Shown in pieces: positions 46,001 through 56,300 of a DNA stretch of 64,000 nt (positions within the stretch are counted from its first letter, which is position 1; each line of letters starts with the position of its first letter). The position numbers and the translations under genes are program-made. The notes beneath the pieces are model-generated. The model did no database searches. It had not been told where the DNA came from and saw only the letters and a program-made list of their open reading frames with translations. Source of the stretch: Acanthochlamys bracteata (taxonomy: Eukaryota; Streptophyta; Magnoliopsida; Pandanales; Velloziaceae); assembly GCA_019914995.1 (NCBI GenBank), contig CM034139.1, positions 2,520,461-2,584,460 of the forward strand, in the 5' to 3' direction.

Positions 46001-49000
46001 TGTGTTACTCTTTGCTCCTTTTAAACTCAATTTGGATCTCACTCAATGCTTACTTGCTCTGGTTGGGCCTTCTTTGTCTTGATTCTTCACATTTCACTAT
46101 GATGATCGTTTTTCAACTTCAGCATGTCTCCCTTCATCATGATCTCTAACATTATCTATCACCTTTACCCCTCCGTTCAGTTTCTAATTCCTCTCTCCGT
46201 TTAGCTTTTTTGGAACAAAAGATGCCATCTCTAAGATCATTCTATGGTGTACTTTGTCCCTTAATCTTATAAAAACAGTAAACTAAATCGTTATTCCACT
46301 TGATTGGGGTCAGCTTTATAAATCTTTTTTTTTTTTTCCGTTTAATTATAAACTAGATTCAGCGAAAGTTTTAATTTTTCTAAATTCTTCGCCGCCACCA
46401 TAGGCCAAGTTATTTTTGGTACTATTTTTTCTCCTAAAATGTTCTAATAAAATTGCATCACTTCTATGCTAGCATCATTAACTCTGCACAAGATATGTTC
46501 AAACCACCTAAGCCTTTCTTTACTTAACTTATTCATGATCGGCAAGACAGCTACTTGTTGGCGTATATTTTCAATTCGTATTTTGCCCATTCTAATATAT
46601 GCACACACTTAGCATTCTCATTTTCGATATATTCATTTTATGGATATCTTGACCTCTGATGGTCCAGCACTCACTATCATATGGATATTGCAGCCGGAAT
46701 GACTGTTTTATAAAACTGAATTTTTAGATTTAAAAGGAATTTTCTTATCACACAAATTGACGGTACTTTTTGTAATTAACTGAAAGAGAGGTTTTCGATA
46801 AAATTTAAGGGGATTTTTTGTCAGTTTAAGGGGGTTTCTGTAAAAGTTTCATTTTGAGGGTTTTAAAATATGGAAGGGCTTTTTATAAAGTTTTAAAAAA
46901 AGAATTTCTAAAATTTATAAATGTACAAAAATTATTTTTAAAATATTGAAAAATATTATAAAAATATTGAAAAATATTATAAAAAATTTGTGAAAGATTT
47001 TTAATGGTATATAAAAAAAATTATATAAAATTTACCGGTATGTAAAATCTTACGGTTTTATTTTAAAATTTCGATTTTAGGATCATACTCAAGAAGAACG
47101 ATCCTACCTAAATTTTGATTTTGACAAGCTTGGTATTATCATCATTATTATATTTACTAATATGACAATACATATATTCTATCTTGGTTTTATTTAATTT
47201 AAGATTTTTAGATTCTAAAGTATTCCTCCAATATTGCAATTTATAGTTAAATTTTTTTTGTCTTGTTAACTAAAACCATGTCCTCGGTGAATAATATACA
47301 CCAAGTATTTTATTCTGAATAGGTCGAGCGAGTTCATCCATTATCAAGACAAATAAGTAAGGACTTAAAGCTCAACTTTGATATAAAGTTACGTAATAGA
47401 AAGTTTTCTATTACTATCATCATTAGAGTGTACTGGAGTGGCTGCTCCTTCGTATATAATATTAATAATCTTTATATATATATATATATATATTAGGTAT
47501 GCCTTTTCTTTCTAGTATCCACCATAATATTTTTCTAGGTATCCTATATAAGATTTTTGTAAATCTATAAAAATTATATGCAAGTCTTGCTCCTCTCTAT
47601 ATTGTAGCATCAATCTCCTAAATAGATAAATTGCTTCTATAGTAGATCTCTTTAGCACAAAAGTAAAGTGATTATCTAAAATTTTCGAGTTACATCTTAA
47701 TCTATGTTTAATTAACCCTCTCCCACAATTTTATTGTATGGATTATAAGCTTGATTTTTCTATAATTCGTACAATCTTGAATGTCTTATGTTTGTAGATA
47801 GATACTAAAGCAATTTCTCTCCATTATCTGACATCTTTTCATTTTTTAAATAACATCAAACAATTTCGTTAGCCAAGTAATGCCTACTTGATCTAGATGT
47901 CTCCATACTTCAATTGTAATTCCATCTGACAAATGGCTTTTTTATCTTCGTCTTCTTCAGAGCTTCCATAACTTCTGATGGTTGGATTCTTCTAATATGA
48001 CTAGCATTCTTATTTATATCAACATCTGGCAAGTTGGTTATATTTACATGTATTTTATTTAAATAATTTATTAAAATAGGTTATCTATTTGTTTGCAATA
48101 TTACTACTAAGGAATAGTATGGAATTATCCTCATTCTTAACACATCTAATTTGATTTATATCTCTTTTTTTTTTTAATCTCTAATGTGCAATTCTATAGA
48201 TAGCATTCTCTTTCTCCTTAGTACCCAGAGATTTGTTGAATTTTTCATAAATTCAAAGTTCATATACGAACATTGACTCACATGACACACTTTATAAGAC
48301 TTTATGAACTCCGTGAGTGTAGACTTTACGTTTAGCATATAATTTTCTTAATCAAATCTAAGCGCTAAAACTTTTCTACACCGTCCTGAAGTCTCAGTTT
48401 GATCTAGTATTTCAGAACTAAAATAGGAACATATTCAAATCCATCAAAATTTCTTCAACTTCTTTTTGTCATTCTTCTTTAAATTATGGCAGAATATCAT
48501 CTAATATGATTCCATAAAACTGAAGAGATAGTTTTCCTTTTTTGTAATATATAAACTTTTAAGGGAAAGGTTGGGGCTATGGAATGACCCTGCACTAGTT
48601 CTCATCATCAAAATTTATCTTTCAATATATGTTTTCTACAAAGTTTATCATACTATAAGTGACTTGTATGAAAGTAAACTTCATGTAGATTGAAGCACTC
48701 ATTGTATGATGCTACTTTTCCTGCTCAAACTCCAGCATATTGCTCTGATGCACACATGTATATATAATCCAAACCTAGTAGCTCTTAAGAAATGGTATAT
48801 GCCCTAAAATGTAAAACAGTTGGTATTGTTTCCAATCTTAAGTTTAGAAGAAATTCAGCAAACGAATTGAAAATCACATAATAGGTTTTCAATCATTGAC
48901 AGCTTTTATCTATGTTGATAAAGAAACATATGAAATACCTAAAGTCCGGACGTCCAATAATTGACTATTCTTTCATCATAAACATATGAAAAGTACGAAA

Positions 49001-51279
49001 ATAATTAAATAAGCCATTGATCTTCAATAGTTTCCACAAATTTCAATAAAGAGAGGGTTAGAACATTCCTTTTAGCAATTGCAGCAAATGAGCTCATAAC
49101 ATAGAGGCTGTGAAAATTGAATTCTCCAAGTACTTGCATTCCATCTCAACCAACAAATACCTAAAGCTCTATTCAGCCTTACATATCTTAAGTCATCACC
49201 CAATTTCAGATTTCAGGAATTTGGAACTCCTTAGAGAAACAACCTACTCATTTTAAGTCATTTATATAAGGTGTGTTCCATATATTACAAGTATCAACCA
49301 TCAAGTACCATTTTAAATCCATATAATAAATCTTCAGCTAATGAATCCCATTAATCCTATGAATTTCAGCTTGTAAAAATTGAAATTCATTTTAAATGTA
49401 CCTTACTTGCTTCAAATTATTGACATTTCGCCTAGTTACAACAAACTCAATCCATCTCACAGTCAGTTTTAAAAATTTCTTTAGACTATTGGTATAACTT
49501 TGAGTAACAAAATCTTAAGTTTTTGGATACAAAAATAATACCATTGATATTGTCACTTTGATTGATTGAGAATCAATATATTCTTCACCAATGCAACGCA
49601 TTTCATGTTTCATCTTGTCCTTTTAGCAAATTATGCTATAAATTTGAATCAAGTTCATAGAGTTTAAGCTTCGAGTGGATTAGTTAAGAAATAAAGAGAG
49701 AAATTAGAAGTCAGAAGCGAAAGAACCAGCATTGGGGTACTCTTTAGCTTTGACAACAAACTCTGAGAAGATAAAAAAGGAGGTAGAGGGGGATTTGCAG
49801 AGCGCCAGGTGGGTGGTGGAGGAGAAGGGGAGGATTAGCTAATTGTAGGAGGAAGAAGTGGCAGTTGGAGGAGAGAGGAGTGAATTGCATGGGCTTGCTC
49901 CATCTTGTCGCTGCTTTAGTTTCACCAAGCTATGCAGCCACCTTAACTCTTAATGTAGATTGGATAAATAGTCTCAAAATAACATTTCATAAGTGCTTTT
50001 TATATTTAATCTTTAATATCTACGACTGAATCTCCAAGTTGATATAATTTAGTCCAAAATTTTGAACTACGCATTGTCTCTACCAATTCAAATCATTGCA
50101 AACTTCATCGGAACCTTGAAATCTTTGAAAGAAAAGTTTACATATGTGAAATTTTGGCACTTCTACCATTATGTAATATGTCATTTTGTTACACCCCTAG
50201 GTCTTGTTTTAGGTGCTAAACTATGTTTTGCTGCATGATTTCTATCCAATACTCTGGATATCTTAGGTTTATAGTTGTGATAAACGCATAAAGTAATCCA
50301 ATGTGCATATGCAGAACTACTAGCTGGCTGAAAACTACTGCATATTTATGTGGAAGCTTTACGATTTTTTGCAGGCTCTAACTCAGAAAATTGATGGCTC
50401 TAACTTGGGGTTTTATACATAAGAAACTGATAGCTGCATAAAGCTATCTTTGTTAGTTGTACATGGTTAATTAGCTATGTTCTTTTGTTATCTATTTAAT
50501 AGGTTTCAAATTATTTATCTTTTCATTGAACAATATTTTCAGGTATACGCAACAGACAGTATTTCACCAAATATCAAGCCACCTCCTACTGATGATGGAA
50601 CACCAAATGAAAGTGCTGCAGATGTGTTTGTAAGAGTAACACAGCTCATGTCTGTATTAGAAACCCAGTATTTTGGGGATACTCTCATCATTGTTTCTCC
50701 TGATTCTGACAATTTATCAGTTCTGCAAGCTGGCTTAACTGGGATTGACCTCCGCAGGTAACATGAGTTTGTTTTACCTTGGAGACATCTTAACTAATTT
50801 TGGTTTTTTTAAATCATTCCTATGTCCTCCTACTGCACATCTTGTCCGCTTACGTAGGTACAAGTTATCTTTTCTAGTATCTTTATCTATCACAAGTTCG
50901 ACTGCATATTTGTATGTCATCCTAAGGAATTATAGTGTCGCCCTAGCATCTACTGCAGTGCAGTTCACTGCCCTCCCTTTCCAGAACCTTTATACATGAA
51001 AACTTCTATAGGCCTTTAAATTTGTAGGGCATTTTTCCTGCAGTTGTTCTCTTATTGCTAATGGCTATAGTGCGTCATTCAGTTAAGTTATTTCATAAGC
51101 TGATCCTCCTTCACTTCAATGAATGAAAGTATAATTGAAGCTCTCTGTTTGTCTACAGGCACAAGGAGTTGATTTTTCGCCCTGGTGAAGTCAGGCTTGT
51201 TGACCCTAAATCAGTGCCTACTTATAAGCAGCCAGCTTCTGGTGTTTTTAAATGCATAAATCCACCAAACTGTACATAA
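40263..51279 (+). CDS. Histidine phosphatase-like (phosphoglycerate mutase family) protein, 276 aa
   Basis: Exons: 40263-40675, 44511-44592, 50543-50757, 51159-51279 (831 coding bases; frame and phase fit at every junction). Intron 1 is GC-AG (AG|gcaagt); the others are GT-AG. The protein matches my memory of the plant phosphoglycerate mutase-like family that includes Arabidopsis MEE14. The fold's first motif reads YYLVRAGES (residues 57-65), with Ala in place of the catalytic His. The fold's second motif reads IIVSPDSDN (214-222), with Pro-Asp in place of His-Gly. Conserved Arg61, LSDEGKRQA (87-95) and Arg121 remain. It is therefore probably a binding protein or pseudoenzyme. Residues 1-44 look like a bipartite plastid signal: Ser/Pro-rich, then RRR, a hydrophobic run and AAA, as in Tat-routed thylakoid-lumen proteins. 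Exon 1 is GC-rich. Introns 1 and 2 (3.8 and 6.0 kb) are full of transposon debris. Confidence 0.9.
40676..40677 (+). other. Non-canonical GC splice donor of intron 1
   Basis: The exon ends ...GATCGAAG and the intron starts gcaagt. Joining AG to the C after tttcag at 44510 gives R-S-H-I-V-P-E-Y in frame, which agrees with the family (R-S-x-I-V-P-E-Y). No GT donor nearby gives this. AG|GCAAGT is the classic strong form of the minor GC-AG intron class. Confidence 0.85.
42000..43020 (-). mobile_element. L1-type LINE reverse-transcriptase fragment (intron 1)
   Basis: On the minus strand a degenerate L1-clade reverse transcriptase can be read, including [10 protein letters not shown] and [11 protein letters not shown] (about 42775-42700), which matches the catalytic FADD-type box. 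The same stretch recurs, diverged, at 46270-48240 in intron 2. It ends abruptly on the right at a (TA)n tract. Confidence 0.65.
43021..43128. repeat. (TA)n microsatellite that is itself a long palindrome
   Basis: An alternating TA tract is punctuated by gtatgtatacat on its left half and atgtatacatac on its right half, so that about 90 bases are self-complementary around about 43070. It lies directly left of a foldback element. Confidence 0.8.
43129..43553. mobile_element. Foldback element 1, 425 bp, in (TA)n
   Basis: The element starts GGGAAGGGATAGGGGC and ends GCCCCTATCCTTTCCC, with (TA)n on both sides. The arms of about 190 bp (43129-43322 and 43360-43553) are near-perfect inverted repeats, separated by a loop of about 37 bp that contains aaaatatatatatctc. 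No coding capacity. Long arms and insertion into TA repeats suggest a Mariner- or Micron-like non-autonomous family, but the family is not identified. Confidence 0.85.
43605..43930. mobile_element. Foldback element 2, 326 bp, related to element 1
   Basis: TATACATCAGTGTGGTTCCGG on the left pairs with ccggaaccgtattgatgtat on the right, with indels. The arms repeat the layout of element 1 (gatctccactgttggatat; gatcaagatgat; ccgattgaactcaaatttta), but the terminal 30 bases differ. It is flanked by tatata on both sides. Confidence 0.7.
43975..44125. mobile_element. Half of a third foldback element
   Basis: One arm only is present: ttttgatcaagagttctgaa, attctgattgagctgaaatttt and cttcatatccaacggtatag follow in the same order as the right arms of elements 1 and 2. 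The matching arm is missing. Confidence 0.55.
44194..44281. repeat. (TA)n / (GTAT)n microsatellite
   Basis: Alternating TATA with gtatgtat interruptions extends for about 90 bases in intron 1. Short Tyr-rich readings across it are artefacts. Confidence 0.9.
44885..45140. mobile_element. hAT-like MITE (intron 2)
   Basis: The element starts ggggcgtttggcattgctta and ends aaaagcactcccaaacgtta, so gcgtttgg pairs with ccaaacg. The body is AT-rich, with ttataagtatctaaaa and gtagtgagatctttttattg. The same body words recur at 51448-51660. Confidence 0.55.
45727..45756. repeat. Perfect 11-bp hairpin in intron 2
   Basis: GATTGTTGTAC, an 8-base loop, then GTACAACAATC: an exact inverted repeat. No surrounding element was recognised. 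Confidence 0.8.
46270..48240 (-). mobile_element. L1-type LINE fragment, longer copy (intron 2)
   Basis: The same LINE family as 42000-43020 lies in the same orientation and can be followed further upstream in the reverse-transcriptase domain. Near 48000-47915 the minus strand reads [19 protein letters not shown], close to the conserved L1 phrase before the fingers region. An unrelated AT-rich insertion or replacement (about 46765-47100) interrupts it. A (TA)n run lies near 47477-47494. No intact frame exists. Confidence 0.6.
48241..50542. other. Rest of intron 2, no gene seen
   Basis: Mostly AT-rich sequence without recognisable proteins. One purine-rich, GC-richer patch at about 49765-49890 stands out; its minus strand begins with a short ATG frame (from about 49905) that stops after some 22 codons. 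It could be a captured gene fragment, but I cannot support that. Confidence 0.4.
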
Positions 51280-51447
51280 ATGTTCATCCTCTTTTCATGT
51301 ATGTGCTATAGATGTAATTATGTGTATCCTGTCCCCGTGCCATTTTCTCATTGGTGTGTAACTCTGTTACCCTCTTGCATATTTCTGATACTTGTATATA
51401 TTTACTTTCTGCATGTAGATTACCTCTAGCTTATGGTCTAACTGGCC

Positions 51448-51660
51448 GGGGCTTTTTGGTTCAGCTTACTAGAAAAGTAATTTTTTATTTTTTATTTATG
51501 TTTTTGAATACATATTTTATAAGTATATAAAAAGTTTATTTTAAAATTTAAAATTTGTAGAAAAATTTGACGTAGTGAGATTTTTTATTGTATTATTTTT
51601 TTTTTTTTGGAGGTAAAAAAATAGAATTCATTTTAAAAGCACTTTTGAAACGCTTTGTGG
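51448..51660. mobile_element. hAT-like MITE downstream of the phosphatase-like gene
   Basis: ggggctttttggttcagctta at the left and aaaagcacttttgaaacgct at the right, with the body words ttataagtatataaaa and gtagtgagattttttattgt, identify a second copy of the MITE at 44885-45140. It lies within 200 bases of the gene's stop codon. Confidence 0.5.
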
Positions 51661-52095
51661 TCGTAAAGCTATCTTTATATGGAAATTACGTAATATATAG
51701 TAGTGAAAGAAAATTTTAGGAATAAATAACCAAGTGAATGCACTATTTAAATGGAAAAGCTAGTTTGCTGTAATTTGGTGCTCACAGTTTTGCGGCATTA
51801 TTTGAAGGGGATGAGCTCCATTTGGAGGCCTGAGATATTTGATCGCCTATTACGGAGCGGTCTTTTCCCTCCGGAATCTGATGATCCAAATGTTTCTTCT
51901 ACATTCCCCCACCACATGCTTCTATTTCCTTAAGCCTTTCCTTTGTTTCTTTCTTTCATTTTGTTTTTGTGTTTTTTCGTTTACGAAACAACAATGATTT
52001 TATATTAATTTGAGCTTTGAACAAACAGTACAGCCTATAGAAATTTTGTTTTGGTCAATGGGAACTCCCTAGGGCAACACAGCTCATGCAACAAA
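51661..52095. other. Intergenic sequence, no gene seen
   Basis: This contains a 60-codon plus-strand frame (51751-51933) without similarity that I recognise. It is probably spacer sequence. Confidence 0.4.
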
Positions 52096-52620
52096 AATAT
52101 ATATATATATAGAAGAAGATATATACACATTATTATTTATGCGCACATTGGTCCATATAAAGTGTGTAGAAAGTTCAAAATTTAATCGTTCTCGTAAGAT
52201 ATAAAAAATTATGAGTTCGAAATAAAAAAATTATATATTTTATTAAATTTTACTATTTGAATATTTTGATTGGAAGATCGATAGAGATTAATTTGTGATC
52301 CGATTAGAATAAAATTTGGTCAATATGTCTGAAAATCTTTACGCATATCAAATAGTGAAAATTAAATTAGAAAATTTTCTCATAAAAATAGTTAGAGAGA
52401 ACTAGGAAGTATTAATAGCACATAGAGTGCTTATATTTTGCAGCATATATATATATATATATATATTATTAAATTTTATTTTTTATATTATTTTGATGAA
52501 AAATTCTGATATAAATTAATTTATTTTTTAATTGAGTTAAAATTTTATTAATAAATTAATAACTCGTTGTTTTTCATATTTAATGTGCGAAAAATATATT
52601 TGAAAATCTAATCACCGAAC
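52096..52620. mobile_element. Decayed relatives of the (TA)n foldback family
   Basis: Two consecutive stretches keep the word order of the foldback arms: tggaagatcgatagagatta, gtgatccgattagaataaaa and gtcaatatgtctg (52270-52330), then a poorer copy at 52483-52600 (ttttgatgaaaaattctgat, attgagttaaaattttatta, cttt-like tttttcatatttaatg). (TA)n tracts flank them at 52099-52111 and 52446-52466. Confidence 0.45.
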
Positions 52621-53244
52621 CTAGCGGTTAGCAGTCGGTGCAACGCTACTCCAGAACAGCAGAGCAGTACCACAAAAATTTTGCTAAATAATTTAAATGC
52701 AGAATAATGAGAAACAAACGATCTAATAGAAATCCAATGTTAATAAAGGGATGGTTACCTACACAATAAATTTTACTTTTTCAAAAATTATTTTTAATAT
52801 AAAAATAATTAAAAATTTTAAATAAACTTTTTTTATTAAATTAAATTTTCAAAATTAATTTTAAAACTAACTAAAAATATAAAACTAATATGAAAACCAA
52901 CTATTTATTAAATATTTTTAAATTTTAATTTAATTTATTAAATTTATTTTTTAAAAATTCAAGTTTAGTTTGAAGTAAACATGCCCAAAATGTCACCGGT
53001 ACACATCCAAAAATACTAGACAACCTACGACTTTTGTGATGTGATAAAACTGGGTCTGGGCCCCCAAACTTTTTCTTTGCTTTTGTTCATGGCTCTCCCC
53101 ACTTACAGAGACACTTTCCATAGCCGCATCATCATGCAATCAACTGCACAACGCATCACTACTTCAGTCCTTTTTCTTCTTTCTTTCCGTTACTGAAAGA
53201 ACTCTTTCTCTCTCCTGAATCTGTTATTAGGTTTATCGCTAACG

Positions 53245-53289
53245 ATGGCGACCGAGATTCACACCGCTCATCTACGGAGGTTCAGATGA
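53245..53289 (+). CDS. Upstream open reading frame in the SIS3 leader, 14 aa
   Basis: An ATG at 53245 in good context (aacgATGGCG) opens a 14-codon frame that ends with TGA at 53287-53289, 39 bases before the main ATG. If the transcript starts upstream of 53245, this uORF would have to be skipped or re-initiated past to make SIS3. The transcript start is not known from the sequence; a pyrimidine-rich leader-like stretch runs from about 53165. Confidence 0.45.
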   Translation: MATEIHTAHLRRFR

Positions 53290-53328
53290 GTTGTTCGAGC
53301 CTTTACTCCTTCTCGGCTGCAGCTCGCT

Positions 53329-56300
53329 ATGGCCCTCGGAGGCATAGATTTCAAGTGGTGTGTGGAATCTCTCGTCTCTGATTTATTCGCTGTCTTTTTT
53401 CTTTTTCTTATTGGTTTGAAAACTCTACTTGAATTTAAGTGAATGCTTCCTGAGTTTCTGTTTTACTCCTCTGCGGATCAATTTTTTTCAGAAATTTTTG
53501 TTTTTCTTTTGCAGGTACGATGGGTTCTTTCTCTCCATGCTTGCCACCAGCGTGTATCCTTTCTGTGGTGTCAGAGCTGATTTGGTTTCTTATCTTAAAC
53601 AATTTACTAGGGCAGTCTGCTTTGATACTTGGATTTGCTTACTAAGGTGTGATAATCTTGTCATTTTTCATGAAATTTGAGTCTGTTTAGAGTTTATTCT
53701 GAAGACTGGTTTTGTGTTCTGCTCAAGTCAGTCCAAATTCTGGCATTTGGTACAACAAGAATTTTCGTTGCAGCCATTTGGGGATTGAGTTTCGGAGCCA
53801 TATCCTGTAGGAATGTGGCATTAGAGTCAAAAAAAGTTAAAACTAACTTTTGTTGTCTTATTTTAGGGAGTAGATTACAATTTGTAATTAAACTGTGACA
53901 GAATTAATATGACAGAAGCTCTTGGGCAGCACATTCACCACCATGCCACAATTGTAAGTCAGATTTTAGAATTTCTGCTTTATTTAGGAAGAGCTTCCAA
54001 TGTCTTATTTCTTTTCAAAGTAAAAATATTTCTTGAAGCATATAGTTTTGCAACTATGAATTCTGTAATTTAATTGAGAGTGTAATAGTTCAAACATACA
54101 AATTCGAGATGCTTTTGTTGTGCACTGCTAAATTGTATCCAAGCAACAATTAAGAGTTTATGCAGTTTTGTTCTTTGATTGAGATGAAATGATGAATGCA
54201 AATGGCGACTTTTATAATACAATTAGCTTCAAATGCTTTTATCTTTGAAGGAAATATGAAGTGCTTTATAAACAATCTTCTTATATGTTTGTTTAACAAT
54301 TGAAATTATTGGATAGCCTGTTAATATATGTCAAAGTAATGCGTCTCTTTGTAAATTTTTTATTTTTTGACGACTAACAAATTCTGGGTGCTCATTATAT
54401 GAGATAACTTGAGAACTGTGATTCCTTGATGGGTTTAACTTTAGAATCATTGTGTCAATAAACTGGAAGCGCTACCACTTGTGCATGTATCCGCTGCACA
54501 TATGGATTGTGGTGAGCTTTGGAACTTACTGGTACACTCTTAGATAAGTGTACTTTCTTTTACAAAGTGGTGATGGATAGACTTGCAAGCAGGTTGACTA
54601 TACCGCGGTCTTTATCTTTCGCTTGCTGATGTTTGTCGACAATGGCCTTGCCGCTGGAATGGGCTTGTAAGGATCATTCTCTCAACATTCTGTTTAGTGA
54701 CTTGAATATCTTTATCTTATGATTAATACCTTGCCTTTTTTTTTTTGGGTTTCATCAAGCTATTGCTGCTTGTTTAACTCAAATAGTTGACCTGTTCTTT
54801 CATTAATATGTTATTGATATAGCACAGTGCAATAAAGCCAAACATTAAATCCTTGCTTTGTTAGCCGCCCATTTGTATTTCACATTTCTGGTGATTATAT
54901 GATGTTTCCAAAGGCTTAATTTTCCTAATTTATTTTTAAAATAAGAGCGCATTGCGAAGTGGCTTATTGATAATGCTAGTGGCAAATATCTAGAGTCTGG
55001 TTATGCTAAAGGTAATCAGCATTTCTGCAGTGATAAGATATTGATATTATTCTCAGCAAGTAATCTTCATGAAGCACTTTTGATAACATAATCAATATGA
55101 GTCGGGCTGTTGCTTATCAAGCAATCAGTCTGTTAGCCATTGCCGTGTTATTCGGTTGATTTTGGTGTTTCTCTTTCTGTCGTAGGAACTAGAAAGTTCT
55201 TAACAAACATATCTCTATGAATGTGCTTGCAGAGATCTTGGATGGCAGGAAAGGTATGTCCGGTTTTGTGGACGGATAGTAGTCCTTTCAAATCTCGTTC
55301 TTTTGCTTTATCCATTTCTTTGGGTGTGGACAGTAATTGGCACACTGTGGTTTACCAGTGCAAGAAGCTGTGTAAGTCCCTTTCTCCCATTGGCTACCTT
55401 TTTCTCACATTCTAGGTGTTGTGTTATATACACAGTTTCACTACTAGATTGTAGCTGTTAATTATGAATTTTCTGAAATTTGTAGTTGCCTGAGGAAGGT
55501 CAAAAGTGGGGTTTCCTTCTATGGTTGCTTTTCAGTTACTGCAGACTTATTTGCATCACCTGCATGTGCATAGGAAAGGTTTGTAGCCCTCATCATTTGC
55601 TCCTATTGATATCTCGAGTCTTGTTACACGCTTAACTGCTTTGTCAGTAATGGATGGTATTTTCTACAGAAAATCTGCATAGGTATTTCTACCATTATTG
55701 TTTGCTTTGTCGTTTATTTAACTTTAGTTCCATCACCCTTTAGTAATGCAGAATCTTTATAATTTGAGAAAATGGTATTTTCATATTATATAACATGCTC
55801 ACTTATCATGGAGATATTAGTGTCGCGCATCTTCATGTTTAATTAGACATGAGCTATTCATGAGGTATTATGCATAGGAGTTGAATTTTCCAAAGAAATA
55901 AATTGCCTATATCCGAACCTTGATACATTATCTCTAGTTAATTCTTGAAAGACCTCTTACCCTTTGGTTTAGATATCCTAACTTGATTGTACCAATCTCT
56001 TGTTTTGTGTTTATACATAAATTTATATTATATGCACAATCTTCTCATTGTTTATGATATATCAAACAATGGCAATGTCAAGAGTTAAATATAGCCATAG
56101 TTTGCAATTTTATTGCTATCCTTGGAGGAAGGGTTGTCGACACATAATATCACATTGGAAGAAGCATGTTGGATACACTATGTTTTCTTTTTGTTACTTC
56201 CTTCATTTTTAGGAAAGGGAATTCCCCTAAATATACTGGAGAGAAGCCAAATAAATGGTGGCTCAAAAGTATAACACACAATAGGAGTTTATAGCATTAA

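Noticed and set aside
51751-51933. 60-codon frame after the phosphatase-like gene
   Set aside because: Short, with no similarity, and in MITE-rich spacer.
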